From Firmicutes bacterium CAG:449 (GTDB lineage Bacteria; Bacillota_I; Bacilli_A; RFN20; CAG-449), in contig FR889445.1 in assembly GCA_000432895.1 (NCBI GenBank), positions 12,060 through 19,963 on the forward strand: a stretch of DNA of 7,904 nt, read 5' to 3'. The notes beneath the pieces were generated by a model. That model saw only the letters and a program-made list of their open reading frames with translations, searched no databases and had not been told where the DNA came from. The position numbers and the translations under genes were made by a program. Shown in pieces: positions 1 through 6,877 of this stretch (positions within the stretch are counted from its first letter, which is position 1; each line of letters opens with the position of its first letter).

Positions 1-303
1 CGTGAATTATTAGAAATTGTATGTAATTGCAAAGCTGGACTCTCAAAGTGTGGAAATTCAATTTTTAAATTATCAAACATTTGCTTTAATGATGACAAAG
101 GCAAAGTAGAAGATATTAATCAAGCAATTAAATATTGGTGTGAAAAGAAAAAAGATGTTTCTATTTTTATTAGATTGTATTCTTTATATAATTGTTTATG
201 TGAATATGGATCTCATCCATCAATGAAGCCAGATTATAATATTGCTTTATTAATGTTAAATGAAACTAAAACAACTATTTATTATTTGCATAATTTAAAG
301 TAA
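1..303 (+). CDS. 3' end of a hypothetical protein, possibly HEPN-like
   Basis: An open frame enters from the left edge and ends at TAA 301-303, giving the last 100 residues of a protein whose start lies outside the window. The visible part begins RELLEIVCNCKAGLSKCG, is rich in cysteine (CNC, KCG, CF, WC, NCLC), and appears helical. The stretch RLYSLYNCLCEYGSHPSM followed by a helix ending in YYLHNLK loosely recalls the C-terminal half of HEPN or abortive-infection-type domains, where a conserved R/H region precedes a final helix. This is only an impression, because no complete RxxxxH motif is visible. The next gene starts 30 bases downstream on the same strand, so the two may be co-transcribed. 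Codon use is ordinary, which supports real coding. The function is not recognised. Confidence 0.7.
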   Translation, partial: RELLEIVCNCKAGLSKCGNSIFKLSNICFNDDKGKVEDINQAIKYWCEKKKDVSIFIRLYSLYNCLCEYGSHPSMKPDYNIALLMLNETKTTIYYLHNLK

Positions 304-333
304 AAATATCTTATAAGATGATGTGGTGATTAT

Positions 334-1619
334 ATGTTGGAAGAATTAAATTTAAAATTGGATACATGGATGCAAACCGATGATTATAAATGCCAATTGA
401 AAAAACAAGATAAATATTTTAAATCTCTAAGAGAGTTTTTGGCTACATTTACTAAAGATAAGATTGAATCAATGGATATTGATGAATATGTTACAGGTAA
501 AAAAATCAAAAAGCATTTTGTTATTGTTTAGAAGAAACATTAGAATTTTATGGCTCAATAAGTGGAAGAACAACAGCATATGAGAAATTTGTAATTTATT
601 GGGATAAAGAAATCAAAGATTATTCATTTGGACCTAAAAAATGGTAATCAAGAAGAGGTTTTGGCTCAACCAAAGATGAGATTTTTGAAAATGTAAAAAA
701 GTCAATTTTAGATGTGGTTGATGCCACTAAAAATAATGATTACGAAAGAATCATAAATAATCCTCTCAATCCACAATTTAAAAATAAAATTAACTTTTTA
801 TACGATTATAATAATCAAATACCTATTTATAGCAATGAAGATTTGAATGTTATACTTACATTATTTGAAATTCCATTTGATAAAAATATTGATAGGATAT
901 ATAAAAGAGAGAAGTTATTTGAATTTTATAAAAATAATGGATATGATCAAAAAGTATCTCCTGCTTTATTTATGCTATTTATTTATAGTTGGTATGGATA
1001 TAGAGCAATACTTCGTACAAATGAAAAGCCAACAATTGAATCAAAAGAAATTGAATCATTTTCTTTAGTTGATATTAAAATTGACGACGTTATTACTTCT
1101 AAGAAAGAAAAATACAAAAATGAATTGAAACGTAGAATAGTTTATAATCCTGGTTCAGAAGAATCAAAACGAATAACTGGTAAAAAAGCTGAAGACATTG
1201 TTTTAGAATATTTAAAAGTTCATGCAAAAGAACTAGATGCACATAATATTACACCTTGGTGTTATGGAGAAAATCAAGATGATGGTAAAGGGTATGATAT
1301 TAGTTATTTTCTTTCTAATGGAACAGAGATATTTGTAGAGGTTAAAGGAACTAAGGCTGATTTAAAAGGACAAGTATACTTTGAAATGTCTAGAAATGAA
1401 TATAATGTCATGAAAAACAATCCAGATACATACTATATATTTTTTGTGAATGATGTTAATAAAGGTAATATTATTCAAAGAATATTGGCTAAAGATGTGT
1501 ATGGTGAGGAATCAATTAAGTATAGAGTGAATTTTAAATCAATGTTAAAAGATGAAAATAAAACTATTGCATTAAATAGCAGGGAATTAAAAAAATCGGA
1601 TGACAAGATTAAAGATTAA
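334..1619 (+). pseudogene. Broken McrB-N-like / DUF3883 nuclease-domain protein
   Basis: This is one ancestral gene of about 428 codons, now split. Frame 1 runs from ATG 334 (GGTGAT at 325-330 as ribosome site) through LREFLATF...DEYVTGKK and then hits TAG 529-531. Homologous-looking sequence continues one frame over (KNQKAFCYCLEETLEFYGSI, ...YEKFVIYWD) until TAA 645-647, right after KKW, and then resumes as SRRGFGSTKDEIF to TAA 1617-1619. The N-terminal region resembles the domain found in McrB-type restriction proteins (YVTGK, FCYxLE, NPLNPQFKNKINFLY). The C-terminal region has a DUF3883 pattern: GKKAEDIV, then GYDI (D at 1296-1298), then VEVKGT (E at 1338-1340, K at 1344-1346), a PD-(D/E)XK-like triad. 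No AAA+ motor is present. By family it would be a DNA-targeting defence protein; that role is inferred. With two lesions it is probably inactive. The downstream fragment has no convincing ribosome site of its own. Confidence 0.8.
499..505 (+). other. A7 tract at the frameshift in the nuclease gene
   Basis: Seven consecutive A bases follow GGT (Gly of VTGK). With seven A the frame reads GKKIKKHFVIV and stops. With eight A it reads GKKNQKAFCYCLEE, which matches the expected family continuation. A one-base contraction of this homopolymer is therefore the simplest explanation of the first lesion. Slippage during transcription could in principle restore the frame, but the TAA at 645 would still stop translation. 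Confidence 0.75.
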
Positions 1620-1663
1620 TGTTAATCAAATTTTGCATTTATAGATGAATAAGGATGGTTAAA

Positions 1664-2500
1664 ATGTCAAAAAAGAAAAAACATAAAATTAACGATGAAG
1701 TTAAAACTAAAGAAGAACTTAAAATATTTTGTGATCATGCTTATGAAAAATGTTGTGATGAGCAGGGGGATATAAATTTTTATAGTGCTGGAAATAATTG
1801 CAGTAATTACAATATTGTGGATAAATTATTTAAATGTATTCCTTTTGAACATCCAGACGGCTATTATTTTGATTCTAAAGAAAGTGTTTTATACATATTT
1901 GAACATTTTGAATTTGATTGCTCACCTAGTTCAAATTATGGATCAAAACTAAGAAGAAATGAGTCTATTGTTCTTAAAAAAGAAAATAATGAAATAAAAA
2001 ACAAAAAAGTGACTGAAATTACAAGTATTGTTGAGCAAGGGTATTGTGAAAATAATACATATAAAATGGGTGCAAATGGTATTGAATATAGAAATAATTA
2101 TATTGAAAATTTTACAAACTCATTTAATAAACATTTGAGCCAAATAGAAAAATATAAAGATGACTGCATGAAGAAATTAAAATTGTTACCAAACAAAATA
2201 GTGATATCATTTGTATGTGAAGATAAAACTCTTGGGGGAACTTATTATAAGGAAAATAATAAAATGGGAAAATGTGTTAATCCATTAGCTACTAAACAAT
2301 TTATTAATTTGTTAAAAAATTCTTCAATTGATTACCTTATTTTTAATTCACAAAATGACCCATCACAGCTAACAGTTTTAAGTAAAAATAGTATAAATGA
2401 TAATTTGCTCAAAAAATCTGAAGATTTGGAAGAGAAAGAATTTTATATAATTCCAGCCTTTCCAAAAATTACTTTTATCAAATATTATGATAAAAAATAA
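1664..2500 (+). CDS. Hypothetical protein with IFEHFEFD motif, possible nuclease-like partner
   Basis: A 278-residue protein that I do not recognise. It lies 44 bases after the broken DUF3883 gene on the same strand. The start chosen is ATG 1664, because AAGGA at 1651-1655 sits 8 bases before it. An in-frame ATG at 1655 overlaps that site and is unlikely to be used. The N-terminus is very basic (SKKKKHK). Near residue 64 it has HPDGYYFD, followed after a short gap by VLYIFEHFEFD and GSKLRRNES. A PD...E arrangement of this kind could be a divergent PD-(D/E)XK-type core, but the usual lysine is missing, so this is speculation. A middle helical stretch (YIENFTNSFNKHLSQIEKYK) is followed by a beta-rich C-terminal half (NKIVISFVCED, IDYLIFNSQ, FYIIPAFPKITFIKYYD). 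No signal peptide or membrane segment is seen. Its neighbour suggests a defence-related role. Confidence 0.8.
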   Translation: MSKKKKHKINDEVKTKEELKIFCDHAYEKCCDEQGDINFYSAGNNCSNYNIVDKLFKCIPFEHPDGYYFDSKESVLYIFEHFEFDCSPSSNYGSKLRRNESIVLKKENNEIKNKKVTEITSIVEQGYCENNTYKMGANGIEYRNNYIENFTNSFNKHLSQIEKYKDDCMKKLKLLPNKIVISFVCEDKTLGGTYYKENNKMGKCVNPLATKQFINLLKNSSIDYLIFNSQNDPSQLTVLSKNSINDNLLKKSEDLEEKEFYIIPAFPKITFIKYYDKK

Positions 2501-2534
2501 TTTGATATAAAGTGTTTTAATTATAGCAAATATA

Positions 2535-2583
2535 GGGGTCGCATTTGGTCTCTATGGGTTGCAAAAAATAACAAGGAGTTGCA
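2535..2583. repeat. Three phased GGGGTTGCA-like repeats at exact 20-bp spacing
   Basis: GGGGTCGCA (2535-2543), TGGGTTGCA (2555-2563) and GGAGTTGCA (2575-2583) start exactly 20 bases apart, about two helical turns, while the sequence between them is unrelated. The third copy lies between the -35 and -10 boxes of the promoter at 2568-2596. The layout would suit a cooperative operator, but no cognate regulator gene is seen in the window. Confidence 0.45.
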
Positions 2584-2596
2584 ACTGTATTATAAT
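2568..2596 (+). promoter_or_regulatory. Promoter without an obvious gene
   Basis: The -10 box TATAAT (2591-2596) is perfect. A weak -35 box, ATAACA (2568-2573), lies 17 bases upstream. Transcription would start near 2603, only about 20 bases before the terminator hairpin at 2622, so the expected transcript is roughly 44 bases long. Confidence 0.55.
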
Positions 2597-2621
2597 AGTA
2601 AATGTTTGCCATTTATATATT

Positions 2622-2646
2622 AAAGCCTTTTGTTAGGCTTTTTTTT
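2622..2646 (+). terminator. Rho-independent terminator
   Basis: A 7-bp stem AAAGCCT/AGGCTTT (2622-2628 with 2635-2641) encloses the loop TTTGTT and runs into an eight-T tract (2639-2646). It ends transcription on the + strand from the promoter at 2568-2596 and/or from the gene ending at 2500. It lacks a T tract on the - strand side, so it should not serve the convergent ATPase gene well. Confidence 0.8.
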
Positions 2647-2669
2647 AACTGAATAATGTTAAAATTTTA

Positions 2670-2697
2670 TGTACATTTACACGGATTTATGCATTAA
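2670..2697. repeat. 28-bp imperfect direct repeat, copy A (3' side of ATPase gene)
   Basis: This copy matches 4101-4128 at 23 of 28 positions without gaps and includes an exact 13-base core ATTTATGCATTAA (2685-2697). It lies 56 bases beyond the stop codon of the ATPase gene. Both copies have the same orientation. Confidence 0.7.
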
Positions 2698-2753
2698 TTG
2701 TACAAAAGTAAAAAAATTAAAATATTAAATCTAGAAAATCTTATATATTAGAA

Positions 2754-4073
2754 TTAATCTAATGAGTTTTCATCAAGTAAAAAATCAAAGAGATTCATGT
2801 GTATAATTCCATATTCATCATATGATCCATTACCTTCGTATTTAGTAATTATGACTTTTTTGAATGAATTATTTATTTTTCTTAGCGGTCTTAGCTCTTG
2901 TTCCATTTTTTCATTATCTGGAATGTATAAAGCGGATTGTATATAGATGATTTTGTCAAATTTTTCAGCAATAAAATCAACTTCTATATTAAGTCTTATG
3001 GCTTTGTTTTTAGAATGATCAAAAATTGTGATAGAACCAATTGAAACATTATAACCTCTATATATTAGTTCGTTATAAATAATATTTTCCATGAAATGTG
3101 GCTCTTGATCTTTTCCAACAAAAGCAGAAGCTGCATAACGTAATCCCATGTCTTCAAAATAGTATTTGTAGGATGTTCCAATAAACTTTCGTCCTGTTAA
3201 GTCATATTTGCAAGCGGAATTTAATAAGAAAGAGTCTTCTAAATGTTCAATATATTTTGATATAGTCGCAGGTTGTATTGTTGATTTCATTTCTGATTTG
3301 AAAGTATTTGCAATTTTATTTGGATTAATGATAGAACCAACATTTGTAGCCATAACTTTAACTAAATCTCTTATTGCAAAATTATTTCTTAAGGAATATC
3401 TTTCTATGATATCATTAATGTAAGTATTCTCGAATACTTGCCTTAAATATTCTCTTTTTGATGGTTCATCTGGAAGTAATGATATCTGAGGAAGTCCTCC
3501 ATAAAGATAGTATTGTTTCCATAAAGAAAAATTATCCGTTTCTTTTTGAATATTGGCTTCCTTAAATTCTTTAAATGTAAGTGGATGAATTCTTATTTGC
3601 CATCCTCTTCCTCTAAATTCTGTTGCAATGTCGCTAGAGAGCATGTGTGAATTGCTTCCAGTGACAAAAACTTCTACATTATTAAGATTTAAAAAACCAT
3701 TGAGAACATCATAAAAAGTAATCTTTGGCATATTGTTATCATCAGTTTTATAACCAGAGAATGCTGGATTATCAATGCTTTTGCAGAACTGTATTTCATC
3801 AATCAAAAAATAATATTGAAAATCATCTTTTACACTATCTTTGAAGTAGGAAGATAAATCAATCGGATTACGATATTTAGCGTTGCTTGCATTATCAAGT
3901 GATAACTCAATGATGTGGTCTTCTTTCACTCCAGATGATATAAGATAATCTTTGAAGATATGAAATAATAGGAATGATTTACCACATCTTCTCGGACCTG
4001 TGATGATTTTAATCATTCCATTATTGATGGAATTCTTTAATTTTTCGAGATATAAGTCTCTTTTAATATACAT
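2754..4073 (-). CDS. AAA_14/DUF4143 family ATP-binding protein
   Basis: A 439-residue ATPase of the widespread AAA_14 plus DUF4143 type, about the usual length. The Walker A motif is GPRRCGKS (residues 26-33), Walker B is FLIDEIQ (89-95), the sensor-like strand is VFVTGSN (136-142), and FRGRG (153-157) follows as a likely arginine-finger region. The C-terminal DUF4143 part carries EVDFIAE (364-370) and IIYIQSA (375-381), a degenerate PD-(D/E)XK-like pair common in this family. The start is ATG at 4071-4073, because AAGGAG (4083-4088 on the complement) lies 9 bases upstream; the longer reading from 4115 and the ATG at 4079 fit less well. It stands alone, transcribed against both neighbours. 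The biological role of the family is not established, and no specific substrate can be inferred here. No clear terminator follows; a T-rich stretch near 2711-2717 on the complement lacks a strong stem. Confidence 0.93.
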   Translation of the reverse strand: MYIKRDLYLEKLKNSINNGMIKIITGPRRCGKSFLLFHIFKDYLISSGVKEDHIIELSLDNASNAKYRNPIDLSSYFKDSVKDDFQYYFLIDEIQFCKSIDNPAFSGYKTDDNNMPKITFYDVLNGFLNLNNVEVFVTGSNSHMLSSDIATEFRGRGWQIRIHPLTFKEFKEANIQKETDNFSLWKQYYLYGGLPQISLLPDEPSKREYLRQVFENTYINDIIERYSLRNNFAIRDLVKVMATNVGSIINPNKIANTFKSEMKSTIQPATISKYIEHLEDSFLLNSACKYDLTGRKFIGTSYKYYFEDMGLRYAASAFVGKDQEPHFMENIIYNELIYRGYNVSIGSITIFDHSKNKAIRLNIEVDFIAEKFDKIIYIQSALYIPDNEKMEQELRPLRKINNSFKKVIITKYEGNGSYDEYGIIHMNLFDFLLDENSLD

Positions 4074-4100
4074 AATCATTAACTCCTTAATACATATTTT

Positions 4101-4128
4101 TGTGCATATGCACATATTTATGCATTAA
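4101..4128. repeat. 28-bp imperfect direct repeat, copy B, with 14-bp palindrome
   Basis: This copy matches 2670-2697 at 23 of 28 positions. Its first half, TGTGCATATGCACA (4101-4114), is a perfect 14-bp palindrome. The second half holds the shared core ATTTATGCATTAA (4116-4128), which itself contains the palindrome ATGCAT. It sits just downstream of the -10 box of the ATPase promoter, where an operator or a 5' leader hairpin would act. In copy A the palindrome is degraded (ACATTTAC in place of GCATATGC). Confidence 0.7.
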
Positions 4129-4158
4129 GTATAACATATTTTATACTTTATTGTATAA
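4128..4158 (-). promoter_or_regulatory. Extended -10 promoter of the ATPase gene
   Basis: On the complement, TATACT (4133 down to 4128) is preceded by TGT, giving an extended -10 element TGTTATACT. A weak -35 box, TATACA, lies about 18 bases upstream. The predicted start near 4121 gives a leader of about 48 bases that contains the 14-bp palindrome and the AAGGAG ribosome site. Confidence 0.55.
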
Positions 4159-4303
4159 AAATGTGCAATAATAAATATTGTTTAAATTATAAAAATAATT
4201 CAAAGATAAAATAATTATAAATAGTATCAAAAATAATTTATTTATATTTAATTATTTAATAATAAAAATGTTCACTTTTTCAATGTGAATATTCTTTTTA
4301 AAA

Positions 4304-4312
4304 TGATATACT
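4304..4312 (+). promoter_or_regulatory. Extended -10 promoter of the operon, giving a leaderless start
   Basis: TGATATACT is an extended -10 element (TG, one base, TATACT at 4307-4312). No good -35 box is found 16-18 bases upstream. The expected transcription start, about 7 bases after the box, coincides with the ATG at 4319, and no Shine-Dalgarno sequence lies between them. A weak hairpin (4268-4275 with 4285-4292, loop of 9) lies just upstream and overlaps the -35 position. Confidence 0.5.
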
Positions 4313-4318
4313 AATTTT

Positions 4319-5206
4319 ATGGAATCAGTAAAATTTAAATTATTAATTAATTCAATTACTAAAGAAATGAATGTATATAATGTATGTGATTTTTATAATA
4401 ATCATTATAATATTGTTAATTTTATTAATAAAAAAAGTAATATTTATTCTTTAAGTAAAAATATTACTAGTTTATGTATAGGAATCTTATTTGATAAAAA
4501 ATTATTATCTTTACAAGATGATATTTATGATATTTTTAAGGATGAATATCCAACTTCAATTTCTTATAAAGGTGTAACAATTGAGGATGTTTTAAAACAA
4601 GTTACGGGAATTAAAGAAGGATTTTTAGATATTGATGTTGAAGATAAAAATAGTTTTGATGAAGATGATTATTTAAAAATAATTTTTAAAAAAGGATTAT
4701 TTTATCATGATAAAAATCATTTTGTTTATAGTGATTCAAATTATTATTTATTAGGTAGGATTGTAAAGAAAGTAAGTGGGCTTTTTTTACAAGATTTTAT
4801 TGTTAAATATATTTTTACACCTTTAGAAATAATAGATTATGAATTTGTTTTAGATCCTATTCATAATCAAATGGGAGCCACTGGAATATTTTTACATTCT
4901 TATGATGTAAATAAAATAGGTCAAATTTTTATTGATGGAACTTTTTTTAATCAAAGAATTGTTTCTAGTGAATATATAAATTTAAGCAAAAGTAAACTTG
5001 TAAAAGTTGATGAAAAAATTAAATATGGATTTTCGCTTTGGTTTAATGATGAAAGTAAGATATATTATGGATGTGGAATGTTAGGACAAATGTTTGTTTT
5101 ATTAGATGAAGAAGTAATTTCTTTGATTAGTGAAGATAAGAATAACAAAATTGAATTATTAAAAGATATTTTATTAAGAAAGGATGTTCAAAATGGCAAT
5201 TTATAA
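4319..5206 (+). CDS. Beta-lactamase-fold serine hydrolase
   Basis: A 295-residue serine hydrolase of the beta-lactamase/penicillin-binding protein superfamily (PF00144 type). The SxxK motif is SLSK (44-47) in YSLSKNITSLCIGILFDKKLLSLQDDI, where S44 would be the nucleophile and K47 the base. The second motif is YSD (137-139) in YSDSNYYLLGRI. The C-terminal GCGMLGQ (251-257) occupies the place of the KTG/HxG motif. The N-terminus before SxxK is short, and no signal peptide or lipobox is present, so the protein should be cytosolic; it is not evidence of antibiotic resistance. Its substrate is unknown; relatives act as esterases or peptidases. It is the first gene of the operon, has no Shine-Dalgarno sequence before its ATG, and overlaps manA by 14 bases. 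Confidence 0.88.
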   Translation: MESVKFKLLINSITKEMNVYNVCDFYNNHYNIVNFINKKSNIYSLSKNITSLCIGILFDKKLLSLQDDIYDIFKDEYPTSISYKGVTIEDVLKQVTGIKEGFLDIDVEDKNSFDEDDYLKIIFKKGLFYHDKNHFVYSDSNYYLLGRIVKKVSGLFLQDFIVKYIFTPLEIIDYEFVLDPIHNQMGATGIFLHSYDVNKIGQIFIDGTFFNQRIVSSEYINLSKSKLVKVDEKIKYGFSLWFNDESKIYYGCGMLGQMFVLLDEEVISLISEDKNNKIELLKDILLRKDVQNGNL

Positions 5207-6089
5207 ATTAATTCCAGCTTTAAAAGATTATATTTGGGGCGGTACAAATTTAAAAAAATATCGTAAAACAGATTTAGATATTATTTCTGAATCATGGGAA
5301 TTATCTTTTCATCAAGATGGCTTATCTAAAGTAGAAATTGATAATAAATTAGTTAATTTATCTAGTGTTGTTAAAAAAGAAGATTTAGGTGAAAAAGTAA
5401 GTAATTTTCCTTTTTTTCCAGTTTTAATTAAATTGATTGATGCTAAAGAAAATTTATCTGTTCAAGTTCATCCAAGCGATGAATACGCTTTAAAAAATGA
5501 AAATAGTTTTGGTAAAACTGAAATGTGGTATGTTATTTCTGCTTTAGAAGGAGCAGGATTATATGTTGGTTTTAAAGAAAATGAAAATAAAGAAAATGTT
5601 GAAAAATATCTACATGATGGAACAATATTAGATCATTTAAATTTTTTTAAAGTGAAAGCTGGTGATTGTTATTTTATTCCTTCAGGAACTATTCATGCAA
5701 TTGGAAAAGGGGTAACTTTAATTGAAATTCAACAAAATTCAAATTTAACTTATCGTTTATATGATTATAATCGTGTTGATAAAAACGGCTTAAAAAGACC
5801 TTTACACATTGAAAAGGCTTTAAATGTTATTGATTATAATAAATATCAAAAAGAAGAAAAAAGAGATAATTTATTAGGTAAATGTAAATATTTTACTTCA
5901 TATAAATTAGATGCTTCTATTGATAAAAAAATATATTATAAAGATTCATTTACTTCAATAACCTTTTTATCTGGAGAAGGAAAAATTAATAATTTAGATT
6001 ATAAAAAATTTGATTCATTTTTTATTTCTGCGGGTGAAGAATGTTTATTAAAAGGAAATGGAACTTATATATTAACAAGGGTAGAGTAG
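5193..6089 (+). CDS. manA: Mannose-6-phosphate isomerase, class I
   Basis: Interconverts mannose 6-phosphate and fructose 6-phosphate in the cytoplasm, linking mannose use and mannose-based glycan precursors to glycolysis. The 298-residue protein is the short class I (cupin) form typical of Bacillota. Zinc ligands are visible: Q91 and H93 in VQVHPSDEYA, E110 in GKTEMWYV, and H168 in PSGTIHAIGKG. The catalytic arginine is R188 in TYRLYDYNR. The opening KLIPALKDYIWGGTNL is characteristic. The start is ATG 5193, 8 bases after AAGGA (5180-5184); an in-frame ATG at 5184 overlaps that ribosome site and is unlikely. The gene overlaps the hydrolase upstream by 14 bases and is followed after one base by the HAD gene, so it is co-transcribed and probably translationally coupled. 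Confidence 0.96.
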   Translation: MAIYKLIPALKDYIWGGTNLKKYRKTDLDIISESWELSFHQDGLSKVEIDNKLVNLSSVVKKEDLGEKVSNFPFFPVLIKLIDAKENLSVQVHPSDEYALKNENSFGKTEMWYVISALEGAGLYVGFKENENKENVEKYLHDGTILDHLNFFKVKAGDCYFIPSGTIHAIGKGVTLIEIQQNSNLTYRLYDYNRVDKNGLKRPLHIEKALNVIDYNKYQKEEKRDNLLGKCKYFTSYKLDASIDKKIYYKDSFTSITFLSGEGKINNLDYKKFDSFFISAGEECLLKGNGTYILTRVE

Positions 6090-6090
6090 C

Positions 6091-6873
6091 ATGATTATTT
6101 TTAGTGATGTAGATGGAACTTTATTAAATTCAAAAAAAGAAATTTCTTTTTTGACAGAATCTATTTTAAAAAAAGTAATTAAGAAAAATATCCCTTTTGT
6201 AATCACTTCTTCAAGATGTGTTGATAGTATCTATAAAATTATTGAAGAATATCATTTACCAAGCTATGTTATTGCTTTTGGTGGAGCGTTGATTGTTGAT
6301 GATAAGAAAAATACTTTATATGAAAATAAAATGGAATATTCTTTTGTCAAAAGTATTATTGAATTTTTAGATAATAATTTTGATGTAGCATGGAATGTTT
6401 ATTCATCTAATAAATGGATTGTTAAAAATAAAAAAGACCAAAGAGTAATTACTGAAGAAAAAATATCAAAAGTTGAAGCGCAAGAAGGTGATATTTTTGA
6501 TATAAAAGATGAAATTTTTAAAATTTTATGTATATGTCATAAAGAAGATACTTTATTTATTGAAGAACAATTAAAAAAGAATTTTCCAAATTGTTATATT
6601 GTTAAATCATCGAATGCTTTAATTGAAATTTCAAATAAAGATGTTAATAAGGCTTACGCAGTAAAAAAACTTTGTCAAATACTTAATTATGATATAAAAG
6701 ACGCTATTGCTTTTGGAGATAATTATAATGATTTAGCAATGCTTCAAGAAGTAGGTCATCCTTTTTTAATGAATAATGCACCTGAAGACTTAAAAAAGAT
6801 TATTTTAAATCATACTTTAAGCAATGATGAGGATGGAATATATTTTGTTTTAAAAGATTTAATAGGAGATTAA
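6091..6873 (+). CDS. Cof-type HAD-IIB family phosphatase
   Basis: A 260-residue cytosolic haloacid-dehalogenase phosphatase. Motif I is DVDGT (6-10), with D6 as nucleophile and D8 as acid/base. Motif II lies in FVITSSR (36-42), the motif III lysine is K187 in NKAYAVKKL, and motif IV is GDNYND (209-214). The large insert between motifs II and III is the type IIB cap seen in Cof/YbiV-like enzymes, which act on sugar phosphates, pyridoxal phosphate or flavin nucleotides. The exact substrate cannot be read from the sequence; location behind manA makes a sugar phosphate plausible. It starts one base after the manA stop, with AAGGG (6077-6081) as ribosome site, and ends 4 bases before the dipeptidase gene. 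Confidence 0.92.
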   Translation: MIIFSDVDGTLLNSKKEISFLTESILKKVIKKNIPFVITSSRCVDSIYKIIEEYHLPSYVIAFGGALIVDDKKNTLYENKMEYSFVKSIIEFLDNNFDVAWNVYSSNKWIVKNKKDQRVITEEKISKVEAQEGDIFDIKDEIFKILCICHKEDTLFIEEQLKKNFPNCYIVKSSNALIEISNKDVNKAYAVKKLCQILNYDIKDAIAFGDNYNDLAMLQEVGHPFLMNNAPEDLKKIILNHTLSNDEDGIYFVLKDLIGD

Positions 6874-6877
6874 TTTT

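Noticed and set aside
308..319. Perfect palindrome ATCTTATAAGAT between the first two genes
   Set aside because: Short AT-only palindromes are common at this base composition, and no promoter is tied to it.
499..647. Programmed -1 frameshift in the nuclease gene
   Set aside because: The A7 tract could support slippage, but a further in-frame TAA at 645-647 blocks the product, so simple decay is the better explanation.
847..1068. 73-codon + strand frame
   Set aside because: It lies inside the nuclease-domain gene in another frame, has no ribosome site and shows biased Leu/Tyr/Ile content typical of a shadow frame.
1614..1627. GATTAATGTTAATC inverted repeat over a stop codon
   Set aside because: The loop is too small and no T tract follows; it is probably chance in AT-rich DNA.
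2532..2555. 9-bp RNA hairpin ATAGGGGTC/GGTCTCTAT with loop GCATTT
   Set aside because: Three of nine pairs are wobble pairs and no T tract follows, so it is not a convincing terminator. Its G-rich arm is explained by the first phased repeat.
2602..2652. 16-residue ORF (MFAIYILKPFVRLFFN) after the orphan promoter
   Set aside because: It runs through the terminator stem and T tract and has no ribosome site, so it is most likely chance.
3208..3423. 71-codon + strand frame
   Set aside because: It is antisense to the well-supported DUF4143 ATPase gene and has no recognisable features.
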